This document shows, piece after piece, positions 1-8,317 of a DNA stretch of 47,570 bases (position 1 is its first letter; every line of letters starts with the position of its first letter). A program made the position numbers and the translations under genes. Source of the DNA: Bacteroidota bacterium (GTDB lineage Bacteria; Bacteroidota; Bacteroidia; Bacteroidales; CG2-30-32-10); contig JACAAW010000009.1 of assembly GCA_013377115.1 (NCBI GenBank), positions 1 through 47,570 of the forward strand. The letters are read 5' to 3'. Below the pieces are notes generated by a model. That model was not told the DNA's origin and ran no database searches. It saw only the letters and a list, made by a program, of their open reading frames with translations.

Positions 1-917
1 TTGTTTTATTATTATTTATTAGTGTGTTATCAGCCTTTTTGGATAATATTGCCGCTGCATTAATCGGCGGAACAATAGCTCTGGTGGTTTTTAATAAAAA
101 AGTACATATTGGTTATATTGTTGCAATTGTAGCAGCTAGCAATGCTGGTGGAGCTGGCAGTGTTATTGGTGACACAACAACCACAATGATGTGGATTGAT
201 GGAGTAAGTCCCTTAAATGTTTTACATGCATTTATTGCATCTGTCGTAGCAATATTATTTTTTGGATATTTTGCCTCAAAGCAGCAAGATAAATTTCATC
301 GAATTCAAAAGGATGCAAAGAAGAAGGTGAAAATTGATTTTAAGAAATTGTTGGTAGTTTCATTGCTTTTAATTGGTGCAATAATTTCGAATTTCTTATA
401 CGATATGCCTGCATTGGGTGTTTGGATTGGATTACTGGTTTCTATGTTTTTCACCAAACTGCCTTGGGGTGAAATTAAAGGCTCAATCAAAGGAACCATT
501 TTTCTTTTATGTTTGGTCTTATCCGCTTCAATGATGCCGGTTGAAACCTTGCCTGCAGCATCTTGGAAAACTGCATTTTCATTAGGTTTCATTTCGGCAA
601 TTTTTGACAATATTCCTTTAACTAAATTGTGTTTGGAGCAAGGTCACTTCGATTGGGGAATTTTAGCTTATAGTGTTGGTTTTGGTGGATCAATGATTTG
701 GTTTGGATCTTCTGCTGGTGTTGCAATTAGTAATCTGTTTCCTGAAGTACGAAATGTTGGTAAATGGATTAGGAATGGCTGGCACGTAATAATAGCATTT
801 ATCTTGGGATTTTTTACCTTATATTTATTATTAGGATGGCAACCAGATAGTAATAAAAAACACAAAGAACCAATTGAAAAATGTCCTGCAATAGAATGTC
901 AAAATAAAAAGTCGTAA
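1..917 (+). CDS. Ion transporter, NhaD/CitMHS-like (5' truncated)
   Basis: The reading frame is open to the first base of the window, so the gene starts upstream and the GTG at 24 is probably an internal codon. The visible ~300 residues are a polytopic membrane protein with two similar halves. Each half has a loop of the kind seen in the ion-transporter superfamily: 'SAFLDNIAAAL' followed by 'GDTTTTMMWI', and later 'SAIFDNIPLTKL' followed by 'FGSSAGVAISN'. The D-N and GDTTTTM motifs resemble NhaD-type Na+/H+ antiporters and related CitMHS/ArsB permeases. The C-terminus is a short charged, Cys-containing tail. The substrate cannot be decided from this fragment; Na+/H+ exchange is the best guess from the motifs. 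It is separated from the next operon by 461 bp containing a possible terminator. Confidence 0.65.
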   Translation, partial: VLLLFISVLSAFLDNIAAALIGGTIALVVFNKKVHIGYIVAIVAASNAGGAGSVIGDTTTTMMWIDGVSPLNVLHAFIASVVAILFFGYFASKQQDKFHRIQKDAKKKVKIDFKKLLVVSLLLIGAIISNFLYDMPALGVWIGLLVSMFFTKLPWGEIKGSIKGTIFLLCLVLSASMMPVETLPAASWKTAFSLGFISAIFDNIPLTKLCLEQGHFDWGILAYSVGFGGSMIWFGSSAGVAISNLFPEVRNVGKWIRNGWHVIIAFILGFFTLYLLLGWQPDSNKKHKEPIEKCPAIECQNKKS

Positions 918-959
918 AATTCAATCATAAATTTTTCAGATTAGTTTTCCTATAACTTT

Positions 960-998
960 AAAAAAGAATTAAGATAAATGGAGTCTATTCTTTTTTTT
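960..998 (+). terminator. Probable terminator of the transporter gene
   Basis: An A-rich arm (960-969, AAAAAAGAAT) is complementary to 987-996 (ATTCTTTTTT), and the T-run continues to 998. A few extra pairs (AGA/TCT) can form inside the 17-nt loop. The stem is A/T-rich, so it is weak, but it lies 42 bp after the stop codon with a T-run. Confidence 0.45.
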
Positions 999-1202
999 GT
1001 CTGTTCAGAGTAAAAAATCATTCGTTTGTTTGTTTTTGTTTATATTTACACGTTATTAAACGTTTTTATATAGTCGAAATATTCCTATTGATAGCTAGAA
1101 CCTCAAAATTAAAGCATAATTGGTTAATAATATTCATTTGACTAAAACAATTCTTAAATTTATATTTGATTCGTAATTTATTTTCTGAATCCCTTTAATA
1201 TG

Positions 1203-1216
1203 TTGATTAATATCAG
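1203..1216. promoter_or_regulatory. FNR/CRP-like palindrome
   Basis: The sequence TTGATTAATATCAG matches the FNR-type consensus TTGAT-N4-ATCAA at nine of ten positions. It is centred about 110 bp upstream of the predicted start of transcription of the hdr-flx operon. That is far for a classical activator site, and chance matches are common in AT-rich DNA, so this is only a candidate. Confidence 0.3.
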
Positions 1217-1285
1217 TTATTGGTCGTTTTATTTAAAATTATTCTAAATTTATGAAATTAAATTTTTTTTTTAAATAGGTTGTGA

Positions 1286-1314
1286 TTTGTTTAACAAAAT
1301 TTATTTTACATTTG
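1286..1314 (+). promoter_or_regulatory. Promoter of the hdr-flx operon
   Basis: A TTTG box (1286-1289) is followed after 17 nt by TACATTTG (1307-1314), matching the Bacteroidota -33/-7 pattern TTTG/TAnnTTTG. It lies 65 bp before the hdrC start codon. Confidence 0.65.
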
Positions 1315-1378
1315 CCACGCACTTAAATTTAAAATTAAAAATAGTACACAAAAATATTGAGACTTTATATACCATAAT

Positions 1379-1942
1379 ATGAGCGGACATCATTCACATA
1401 AAGATCCATTGTTGGAAGAAATTGAACATCTTACATCACAAAACACTTCTGTTTGTTATCAGTGTGGTAAGTGCTCTGCAGGTTGCCCTATCAGAGATTT
1501 TGCTGAAGAGTCACCAAATAAAATAATTCGTTATATCCAATTAGGATTGTATGAAAAAGCGTTGAAATCAAAAACTATATGGCTTTGTGCTAGCTGTCAG
1601 ACTTGTACAACTAGATGTCCACAAAAATATGATCTAGCCAGACTGATGGATGCGTTAAGACAATTGGCAATAAAGAAAGGTTATAAACCAGATAGAGCTG
1701 TTTATAAATTCCATAAAGCATTTTTAAAACAAATTAAGGATCATGGCAGATCTTACGAGTTAGGTTTGGTTCGTGATTATAAATTAAGCAATATTGCAAG
1801 TTTAACACTTTTTCAAGATATGGATGTTGCTCCTACAATGCTTTTGAAAGGCAAATTAGGTATTCTTCCTCATAATATTAAAGGAAAGAAAGCAATTGAA
1901 AAAATGTTTAAAAAGTATTATGACAAAAAAGGTGATGAATAA
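1379..1942 (+). CDS. hdrC: Heterodisulfide reductase subunit C-like, 2x[4Fe-4S]
   Basis: HdrC is the small iron-sulfur subunit that carries electrons between HdrA and the catalytic HdrB. The 187-residue protein has two classic ferredoxin cluster motifs, C26-C29-C32-C36 and C70-C73-C76-C80, followed by a helical C-terminal part. Length and layout fit soluble (cytoplasmic) HdrC; there is no membrane segment, which argues against HdrE/DsrK-type membrane partners. It is the first gene of a seven-gene operon, 65 bp downstream of a good promoter and 38 bp before hdrB. The ATG at 1379 is used because the cluster motifs begin soon after it and no earlier in-frame start is evident. Confidence 0.88.
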   Translation: MSGHHSHKDPLLEEIEHLTSQNTSVCYQCGKCSAGCPIRDFAEESPNKIIRYIQLGLYEKALKSKTIWLCASCQTCTTRCPQKYDLARLMDALRQLAIKKGYKPDRAVYKFHKAFLKQIKDHGRSYELGLVRDYKLSNIASLTLFQDMDVAPTMLLKGKLGILPHNIKGKKAIEKMFKKYYDKKGDE

Positions 1943-1980
1943 TCACTGGAACGTTAAGCAAAACTAAAAATAAAGAAAAG

Positions 1981-2865
1981 ATGAAAACAGGATATTACCC
2001 AGGTTGTTCATTAGAAGGAACAGGTAAAGAGTTTGATATTTCACTTAAAAGAGTTCTAAAAGATCTTGATGTTGAACTTGAAGAAGTTGATGATTGGTCA
2101 TGTTGTGGTGCTTCTTCAGCTCACGGTGTAAACCATGTACTTTCTTTGGCCCTTCCCGCAAGAAATTTAACACAAGCACAAAATCAAGGACTTACAAATA
2201 TTATGGCTCCTTGTGCAGCATGTTATAATAGATTATTATCAACACAATCCAGTTTAATGAAAGATAAAGTCGTTAAAGCTGAAGTTGAAGATTTACTTGA
2301 AGATAAAATCAATGGAAACCTTGAAATTATTAATGTAATTGAGTATTTTCAAAAAATTGGTGTTGATAAAATCATTGAAAAGAAAAAAATCGATTTAAGT
2401 TGGTTAAACGTTGCATGTTATTACGGCTGCTTACTTGTTAGACTTGGAGATGCTGGAAAATTTGATGATGAAGAACAACCTACTTCAATGGAAGATATAG
2501 TTGCAGCTACAGGTGCAAAACCAATTGATTGGAATTTTAAAACAGAATGTTGTGGCGCTGCACATTCAATTTCTCATACTGAGATTGTTGAAAGTTTGAC
2601 AAAGAAAATCCTAGACAATGCAATGGCGCATGATGCTGATGTAATTGTTTTAGCTTGTCCAATGTGTCATTCAAATCTTGACATGAGACAATTAAATATT
2701 AAAAAACACCATCCTGACCAAAAAGAAATTCCAGTTCTATATTTAACAGAATTGATTGGAATGGCCTTGGGAATTGATGGTGAAGAGTTGGGAATGGATA
2801 AGCATTTTATCAATACCAGGCAGCTATTAGATGTTCAACAACAAAAAAAAGTTAGAAAGGTTTAA
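1981..2865 (+). CDS. hdrB: Heterodisulfide reductase subunit B-like, two CCG domains
   Basis: HdrB is the disulfide-reducing subunit and holds two non-cubane [4Fe-4S] clusters bound by CCG domains. Both domains are complete here. The first has C9, C41-C42-G43 and C78-x2-C81; the second has C150, C190-C191-G192 and C226-x2-C229. The 294-residue length is normal. Because no cysteine ligand is missing, the protein should be a true disulfide reductase rather than a degenerate electron carrier. The natural substrate in a bacterium without CoM/CoB is unknown; in sulfate reducers DsrC has been proposed, but no DsrC-like gene is in this window. Confidence 0.9.
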   Translation: MKTGYYPGCSLEGTGKEFDISLKRVLKDLDVELEEVDDWSCCGASSAHGVNHVLSLALPARNLTQAQNQGLTNIMAPCAACYNRLLSTQSSLMKDKVVKAEVEDLLEDKINGNLEIINVIEYFQKIGVDKIIEKKKIDLSWLNVACYYGCLLVRLGDAGKFDDEEQPTSMEDIVAATGAKPIDWNFKTECCGAAHSISHTEIVESLTKKILDNAMAHDADVIVLACPMCHSNLDMRQLNIKKHHPDQKEIPVLYLTELIGMALGIDGEELGMDKHFINTRQLLDVQQQKKVRKV

Positions 2866-2911
2866 TTTGCTTAACAGTAAATTGTAATCGTCAAAAATAA
2901 ATTTCGAAAGA

Positions 2912-4918
2912 ATGAAAATAGGAGTATTTGTTTGCCAATGTGGCGAAAATATAGGAAAAACAGTTGACTGTGTTGGGGTTGCAAAATCTTGCGCCTCTAT
3001 TCCTGGTGTTGCTGTTTCTATGGAATATAAATACATGTGTTCTGACCCAGGTCAAAACCTAGTGAAACAAGCTATTGCCGACAATGGTTTAGATGCTGTA
3101 GTTGTCGCAGCTTGTTCTCCTCACATGCACGAAAAAACATTTAGAAAAGCTGCTAATGGTGCAGGAATTAATCCATTTTTAGTGGAGATTGCAAATATTA
3201 GAGAGCATGTTTCTTGGATTCATGACGATGTTCCATCAGGGTCATTAAAAGCGACTGATTTAATTAGATCGGCTGTTGAGAAAGTGAAAAACAATGCTCC
3301 TTTAACCACAATTAAAGTTCCAGTTACTAAAAGAGCCTTGGTTATTGGTGGCGGAATCTCTGGTATTCAAGCAGCTTTGGATATTGCTAATGCAGGTTAC
3401 GAAGTTGTTCTTGTTGAAAAAGAACCATCAATTGGTGGTCATATGAGTCAACTTTCTGAAACTTTTCCAACACTTGACTGTTCTCAGTGTATTTTAACTC
3501 CAAGAATGGTTGAAGTTTACCAACATCCAAAAATCAAACTATTAACCTATTCTGAAGTTGAAGCTGTTGATGGTTTTATTGGAAACTTTAAAGTGAAAAT
3601 TCGGAAAAAAGCTCGTTCTGTAATAGATGAAGATTGTAATGGTTGCGGTATGTGCATCCAGAAATGTCCAACAAAGAAAAAAGCCTATAGCGAATTCGAA
3701 GAAGGAATGGCTTTCCGCCCTGCAATTTATGTTCCCTTTCCACAAGCGGTTCCAAATATTCCAGTTATTGATAGAAGTGTTTGTACTTTCTATAAAACAG
3801 GAAAATGTAAAATTTGCGAAACAGTTTGCGGTCGTAAAGCCATCGATTTTATGCAAGAAGATACTATTCTTGAAGAAGAAATTGGTGCAATCGTAGTTGC
3901 TACTGGATTCAAATTATATAAAATTACTAAACCTGAACCTGGAAGTCCTTACGAAGGTTATGGTGAATATGGCTATGGTGAATATAAAGATGTGATTGAT
4001 GGATTGCAATTTGAAAGAATGGCAAGTGCATCTGGTCCAACGGCTGGTGAAATGAAACGTCCTTCTGATGGCAAAGAACCAAAGAAAATTGTTTTTATTC
4101 AATGTGTAGGCTCCAGAGATGAGTCGAAAGGCTTTAGTTATTGTAGTAAGATATGCTGTATGTATACTGCTAAACATGCGATGCTTTATAAACATAAAGT
4201 TCACGATGGAGAAGCTTATGTTTTCTATATGGACATCCGTTCAGGTGGAAAAATGTATGAAGAATTTGTAAGAAGGGGAATTGAAGAAGATGGGGCAAAA
4301 TACATTCGTGGTCGTGTTTCTAGATTATATGAAGAAAACGGCAAAATCATTGTAAAAGGTGAAGATACACTAGCTGGTGTACCAATTACTATTGATGCTG
4401 ACATGGTTGTTTTGGCTACTGCTATGGTTGCTCAAAAAGAGGCTCCAAAATTGGCTCAGATTCTCGGAATTCCATACGATAAACATGGTTTCATGTCTGA
4501 ATCTCATCCAAAATTAAAACCAGTTGAATCTAGTAGTGGAGGTATTTTCTTAGCTGGAGCTGCAAATGCACCAAAAGATATTCCTGAATCTGTTTCAATG
4601 GCTTCTGCTGCAGCTGCAAAAGTAATGATATTGTTTAGTTCTGATATTTTAGAACGTGAACCAGTTATTGCACAAGTGGATGAATCAACATGTGTTGGAT
4701 GTTTCTATTGCCAAAAAGTTTGCGCATACAATGCTGTTGAAAGAAAAGAAATAAAAGACAGAAATGGAAAATTAATTAAAGTAGTTGCTTATGTAAACGA
4801 AGGCCTTTGTCAAGGTTGTGGAACATGTAATGCTACTTGCCCTTCCAAATCAGTTGAGTTAATAGGATTTAAAGATGAACAAATATTTGCACAGATTTGT
4901 GCTCTTAATGAAATATAA
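2912..4918 (+). CDS. hdrA: Heterodisulfide reductase subunit A-like, FAD and Fe-S
   Basis: HdrA carries the flavin that performs electron bifurcation in Hdr complexes. The 668-residue protein shows the expected order of parts: an N-terminal HdrA domain with Cys residues (C8, C10, C20); a FAD-binding GGGISG at 146-151; the HdrA-type motif around C190/C193 ('TLDCSQCILTP'); a ferredoxin motif C242-C245-C248-C252; a further Cys group 'CKICETVC'; and two C-terminal ferredoxin motifs ('CVGCFYCQKVC' and 'CQGCGTCNATC', roughly residues 590-660). Length is normal for a stand-alone HdrA without a fused MvhD. It lies 46 bp after hdrB and 2 bp before flxD, so it is co-translated with the Flx genes. Confidence 0.92.
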   Translation: MKIGVFVCQCGENIGKTVDCVGVAKSCASIPGVAVSMEYKYMCSDPGQNLVKQAIADNGLDAVVVAACSPHMHEKTFRKAANGAGINPFLVEIANIREHVSWIHDDVPSGSLKATDLIRSAVEKVKNNAPLTTIKVPVTKRALVIGGGISGIQAALDIANAGYEVVLVEKEPSIGGHMSQLSETFPTLDCSQCILTPRMVEVYQHPKIKLLTYSEVEAVDGFIGNFKVKIRKKARSVIDEDCNGCGMCIQKCPTKKKAYSEFEEGMAFRPAIYVPFPQAVPNIPVIDRSVCTFYKTGKCKICETVCGRKAIDFMQEDTILEEEIGAIVVATGFKLYKITKPEPGSPYEGYGEYGYGEYKDVIDGLQFERMASASGPTAGEMKRPSDGKEPKKIVFIQCVGSRDESKGFSYCSKICCMYTAKHAMLYKHKVHDGEAYVFYMDIRSGGKMYEEFVRRGIEEDGAKYIRGRVSRLYEENGKIIVKGEDTLAGVPITIDADMVVLATAMVAQKEAPKLAQILGIPYDKHGFMSESHPKLKPVESSSGGIFLAGAANAPKDIPESVSMASAAAAKVMILFSSDILEREPVIAQVDESTCVGCFYCQKVCAYNAVERKEIKDRNGKLIKVVAYVNEGLCQGCGTCNATCPSKSVELIGFKDEQIFAQICALNEI

Positions 4919-4920
4919 TT

Positions 4921-5370
4921 ATGGCAGAAAATAGTTTTGAACCAAAAATAACAGCTTTCGTTTGCAATTGGTGTACATACACTGGAGCCGACCTTGCTGG
5001 TACTTCAAGATTAAAACAACAAACCAACGCTCGTTTAATCAGACTTCCATGTACTGGTCGTATCGATCCTGTATTCATCATGAAAGCCTTTCAAAATGGT
5101 GCTGATGGAGTTTTAGTTTCAGGTTGTCACCCTGGAGATTGCCATTACAATGCAGGAAATTTCCATGCACGTAGAAGATGGGCAATGTTTAAAGAAATGA
5201 TGGATTTCTTAGGAATCGACAATAAAAGACTTCATTTTTCTTGGGTTTCCGCATCTGAAGGCAAAAAATGGGTGGATGTAATAGATGGTGTTATCAACAC
5301 TGTTCGTGAGCAAGGTCCATTCACACAATATAAAGATATCAATAAAGAAACCGAAATTCCGGTAAAATAA
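4921..5370 (+). CDS. flxD: MvhD/FlxD-like [2Fe-2S] electron-transfer subunit
   Basis: The 149-residue protein belongs to the MvhD family, which links the electron-input module to HdrA. Conserved family Cys residues are visible at C15 and C18 ('FVCNWCTYTGAD'), C44 ('LPCTGRID') and C69 and C74 ('SGCHPGDCHY'), consistent with a [2Fe-2S] cluster. The start is 2 bp after hdrA, which implies a tight physical partnership. In methanogens MvhD connects to a NiFe hydrogenase, but no hydrogenase genes follow here. Instead come FlxC, B and A-like genes, so the name FlxD is preferred over MvhD. Confidence 0.88.
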   Translation: MAENSFEPKITAFVCNWCTYTGADLAGTSRLKQQTNARLIRLPCTGRIDPVFIMKAFQNGADGVLVSGCHPGDCHYNAGNFHARRRWAMFKEMMDFLGIDNKRLHFSWVSASEGKKWVDVIDGVINTVREQGPFTQYKDINKETEIPVK

Positions 5371-5393
5371 ATTAAAATTCAACATTAATAAAA

Positions 5394-6257
5394 ATGGCTG
5401 AACTTAAAGAAATTGCAAAAGAATTATTAACATCAGGTACTGTTGCTTATATAATTGGATACGCAAGCGAAAAAAATGATAAAACGGTTCCGTTTATTGC
5501 AAGAACTGTTGAAGATGCTGAGAAACTAGTTTTTACCCATCATTCTGTAAACAATTTGAGCGTTTATCTTAAACGTATTAAAAAGCCAGAAAGTGGCAAA
5601 GTTGGTTTAGTTGTTAAAGGATGTGATTTAAAAGCTGTAGTTGCTTTAATTCAAGAAAGCCAAAGCAAAAGAGAAGATATTTATATTATTTCTCCAAAAT
5701 GTAACACGGTAGTTTCGGACAATACTAAACCATGGAACAAAGATAATATTGCTTCAAAATGTTTGTCTTGTGAAGTTAGAACTCCATCTTTATTTGATGC
5801 AACATTTGGAGAAATTGAAACTGTTGAGCTTCCTTCTGATGAGCAAATAGAATTGATTAAGAAAGTTGAAGCAATGTCAACTTCTGAAAAATGGGAATTC
5901 TGGAAGAATGAATTTGAAAAATGTGTAAAATGTTATGCATGTCGCCAAGCTTGTCCTCTTTGTTATTGCGATCAATGTATTGTCGACAAAGCTTCACCAA
6001 GATGGATTGATTCTTCTGCTACAGTTCAAGGCAATTTTGCTTGGAATATGATTAGAGCTTTCCATTTAAGTGGTCGTTGCATTGGATGTGAAGAATGTAA
6101 CAGAGTTTGTCCTGTTGATATTCCTTTATCATTACTAAATAGAAAAATGTCAATGTTTGCTGTATCAGAATATGATTATAAAGCAGGAACCAGCATAGAA
6201 GAGCCTACACTTGTTGGAACATATAAATTGACTGATAATGAAGATTTTATAAAATAA
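5394..6257 (+). CDS. flxC: Iron-sulfur protein of the Flx module (FlxC-like)
   Basis: The 287-residue soluble protein has an N-terminal domain containing 'VVKGCDLKAVVALIQ' (C77), C103 and 'SKCLSCEVRTP' (C123, C126), reminiscent of F420-hydrogenase beta-like (FrhB) proteins. A C-terminal dicluster ferredoxin domain follows, with C177-C180-C183-C187, an extra C190-x-C192-x2-C195, and C229-C232-C235-C239. It fits the third component of the Flx module between flxD and flxB. The additional cysteines could hold a further cluster. The assignment as FlxC rather than FlxB rests on order and domain type and is less certain than the module assignment. Confidence 0.72.
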   Translation: MAELKEIAKELLTSGTVAYIIGYASEKNDKTVPFIARTVEDAEKLVFTHHSVNNLSVYLKRIKKPESGKVGLVVKGCDLKAVVALIQESQSKREDIYIISPKCNTVVSDNTKPWNKDNIASKCLSCEVRTPSLFDATFGEIETVELPSDEQIELIKKVEAMSTSEKWEFWKNEFEKCVKCYACRQACPLCYCDQCIVDKASPRWIDSSATVQGNFAWNMIRAFHLSGRCIGCEECNRVCPVDIPLSLLNRKMSMFAVSEYDYKAGTSIEEPTLVGTYKLTDNEDFIK

Positions 6258-6270
6258 CAGAAATTAGCCC

Positions 6271-7290
6271 ATGAAAGATTATATTATCACCGCTGAAAAT
6301 ATTCAACTTCTTGTAAACGATGTTTTAAAACAAGGATGGGATGTTGTTTCTGAATCAAAAACTGGTGTCAACTTTAATGCTATAAAAGACGCTAGCGAGC
6401 TTGCTATTAAAAGCGATTCAAAACCATCAAAATTATCAATGAAAGATTTTTTCTTTCCAAAAACAGAGCCTTTGTTTTTTTACAGACAAAGTCATGATGG
6501 AGTTGAATTGGTTGATGCTTCACCAATTGAAAAGAAAACATTATTCTTAGGTGCGAAACCATGCGATGCCGCTGCCATTCCTGTTTTATCAAAAGTGTTT
6601 AACTGGGATTATAAGGATGAATTTTACAATAAAAGGGTTGAAAATTCAGTTGTAGTTAGTTTAAAATGTAATTATTCTGACGATTATTGTTTTTGTACTT
6701 CTATTGGTTTAAGCCAAAAAGCAGAACAAGGATCTGACGCAATGTTAACAGAACAACAAGATGGTAGTTATTTCTTGCATATTGTTACTGAAAAAGGAGA
6801 TGAGTTTTTTAAAATGTATTCTCAATATTTAAAAGATACTCAAGCAGAAAATAACAAACCTGTTGAAAGCAAATATCCTGAACCAGCTGTAAAATTTGAC
6901 CAAGGGAAAGTTAAAGGATGGTTAGATGCCAATTTTGAACATGATTTCTGGAATAATTTAGGTGATGTTTGTTTGGGTTGTGGACAATGCACATTCGTTT
7001 GTCCAACTTGTCATTGTTTTGATATTGTTGATGAAAATTGCAATTATCATGAAGGTGGCAGAATGAAAAACTGGGATTCATGCCAATTATGTTTATTCAC
7101 AAAACATGCTTCAGGTCACAATCCTCGTGATGGTCAAACCAAAAGATACCGTCAAAGAATTCAGCATAAATTTAAATATTACGAAGATAAATTCAACGAA
7201 GTTCTTTGCACTGGCTGTGGCAGATGCACAAGAGGTTGCGGTGTTGGAATTGACATTGGTGGAATAATGGAGAGAATCGACAAATTTTAA
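6271..7290 (+). CDS. flxB: Iron-sulfur protein of the Flx module (FlxB, AsrA-like)
   Basis: The 339-residue protein resembles the AsrA/HydB family, iron-sulfur subunits of anaerobic sulfite reductase and sulfhydrogenase. It has an N-terminal domain with 'GAKPCDAAAIPVL' (C98) and C133, C140, C142. The C-terminal dicluster domain has C234-C237-C240-C244 and C313-C316-C319-C323. An insertion of roughly 65 residues between the two cluster motifs includes C257, C271 and C274. It sits directly before the FAD/NAD-binding flxA gene, the same pairing as asrA-asrB and hydB-hydG. No catalytic sulfite reductase (AsrC) or hydrogenase gene is nearby, so the pair is read as the NADH-input arm of Flx-Hdr. 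Confidence 0.75.
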   Translation: MKDYIITAENIQLLVNDVLKQGWDVVSESKTGVNFNAIKDASELAIKSDSKPSKLSMKDFFFPKTEPLFFYRQSHDGVELVDASPIEKKTLFLGAKPCDAAAIPVLSKVFNWDYKDEFYNKRVENSVVVSLKCNYSDDYCFCTSIGLSQKAEQGSDAMLTEQQDGSYFLHIVTEKGDEFFKMYSQYLKDTQAENNKPVESKYPEPAVKFDQGKVKGWLDANFEHDFWNNLGDVCLGCGQCTFVCPTCHCFDIVDENCNYHEGGRMKNWDSCQLCLFTKHASGHNPRDGQTKRYRQRIQHKFKYYEDKFNEVLCTGCGRCTRGCGVGIDIGGIMERIDKF

Positions 7291-7329
7291 TAATAAAAGC
7301 AAATTTTACAATAAACATATAGTATCAAA

Positions 7330-8163
7330 ATGGAAAATATTTATAAACCTGATCTTGCAGAAGTAAAAGAAATTATTGACGAAACTGCTGATACCAGAAC
7401 GCTCCGCTTACAATTTAAAGATCCTGAAGTTCATAAAGCATTTAGTTTCAAAGCTGGTCAATTTGGAGAATATTCTGTTTTCGGTGAAGGCGAATGTACT
7501 TTTTGTATTGCTTCTCCACCAACCAGAATGGAATATATTGAATGCACATTCAAATTAGTTGGAAAAGTTACCAATGCTTTACGCAAATTAAATGTTGGAG
7601 ATACTATTGGTTTAAGAGGACCTTACGGAAACTCATTTCCATTAGAACAAATGAAAGGCAAAAACATTGTATTTATTTCAGGGGGAATTGGATTAGCTCC
7701 TGTTCGCTGTATCACTTGGAATGTTTTGGATTTAAGAAACGAGTTTAAAGATATTACCATTGTTTATGGTGCAAGAAGAGTAGAAGACCTTGTTTACAAA
7801 AATGAATTGGAACAATGGAAAGCTATGAAGGATGTTAAAACATATATCACTGTTGATCCAGGTGGAGAAACTCCTGATTGGAAAGGTGAAGTTGGTTTTG
7901 TTCCTTCAATAGTTGAAAAAGTTGCACCTTCTGGAGAAAATTCTATCGCAATTATTTGTGGACCCCCAATTATGATAAAATTCACAATGCCAGTTTTACA
8001 AAAACTTGGATTCAAAGAAGAAAATATTATTACAACTTTAGAAAATAGAATGAAATGCGGTTTGGGAAAATGTGGTCGTTGCAATGTAGGCAATGTTTAT
8101 GTTTGTAAAGACGGACCTGTTTTTAATTACACCCAAATGAAAGCGCTACCTGATGAATATTAG
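7330..8163 (+). CDS. flxA: FAD/NAD(P)-binding subunit of the Flx module (FlxA, AsrB-like)
   Basis: The 277-residue protein is a ferredoxin-NADP reductase-fold enzyme of the AsrB/HydG type. It shows a FAD-binding N-terminal barrel ('KAGQFGEYSV', 41-50), an NAD(P)-site glycine stretch 'FISGGIGLAPVR' (115-126), 'ICGPPIM', and a C-terminal [2Fe-2S] site C243-x4-C248-x2-C251-x7-C259. This is the expected entry point for electrons from NADH. It is the last gene of the hdr-flx operon; no convincing terminator follows before nuoA. Confidence 0.82.
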   Translation: MENIYKPDLAEVKEIIDETADTRTLRLQFKDPEVHKAFSFKAGQFGEYSVFGEGECTFCIASPPTRMEYIECTFKLVGKVTNALRKLNVGDTIGLRGPYGNSFPLEQMKGKNIVFISGGIGLAPVRCITWNVLDLRNEFKDITIVYGARRVEDLVYKNELEQWKAMKDVKTYITVDPGGETPDWKGEVGFVPSIVEKVAPSGENSIAIICGPPIMIKFTMPVLQKLGFKEENIITTLENRMKCGLGKCGRCNVGNVYVCKDGPVFNYTQMKALPDEY

Positions 8164-8245
8164 GTAGTTATGGTTTTTCTTTTTGAATTGTTAAAATAAA
8201 AACAAAGATTTTTTTTATTTTTATTCTAGCCTATAAGTTTTTTTT

Positions 8246-8253
8246 TATATTTG
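8246..8253 (+). promoter_or_regulatory. Candidate -7 element for the nuo operon
   Basis: TATATTTG matches TAnnTTTG and lies 64 bp upstream of nuoA in the 154-bp gap after flxA. A TTTG -33 box at the right spacing is not evident, so it may be weak, or nuo may also receive read-through from hdr-flx. Confidence 0.45.
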
Positions 8254-8317
8254 CAAAAGTTACAATTTTTGAATTTTATTCAATAAAAGTATTCAAATTT
8301 TAATTAAACCATTAATA

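Larger units (their letters stand above)
999..1378 (+). other. Leader region of the hdr-flx operon
   Basis: This very AT-rich stretch has no plausible gene on either strand. It contains an FNR/CRP-like palindrome (1203-1216) and a good Bacteroidota promoter (1286-1314). I see no riboswitch-like structure. Confidence 0.5.

Noticed and set aside
4921-5370. MvhD as evidence for an Mvh-type NiFe hydrogenase
   Set aside because: No hydrogenase large or small subunit genes are nearby; the following genes are of the Flx type.
6271-8163. Anaerobic sulfite reductase AsrAB
   Set aside because: AsrC, the catalytic siroheme subunit, is missing, and the operon contains hdrABC and flxD, which points to Flx-Hdr.
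8193-8222. Terminator after flxA
   Set aside because: An A-run and T-run can pair, but the stem is pure A/T with no G-C pair, so it is not convincing.
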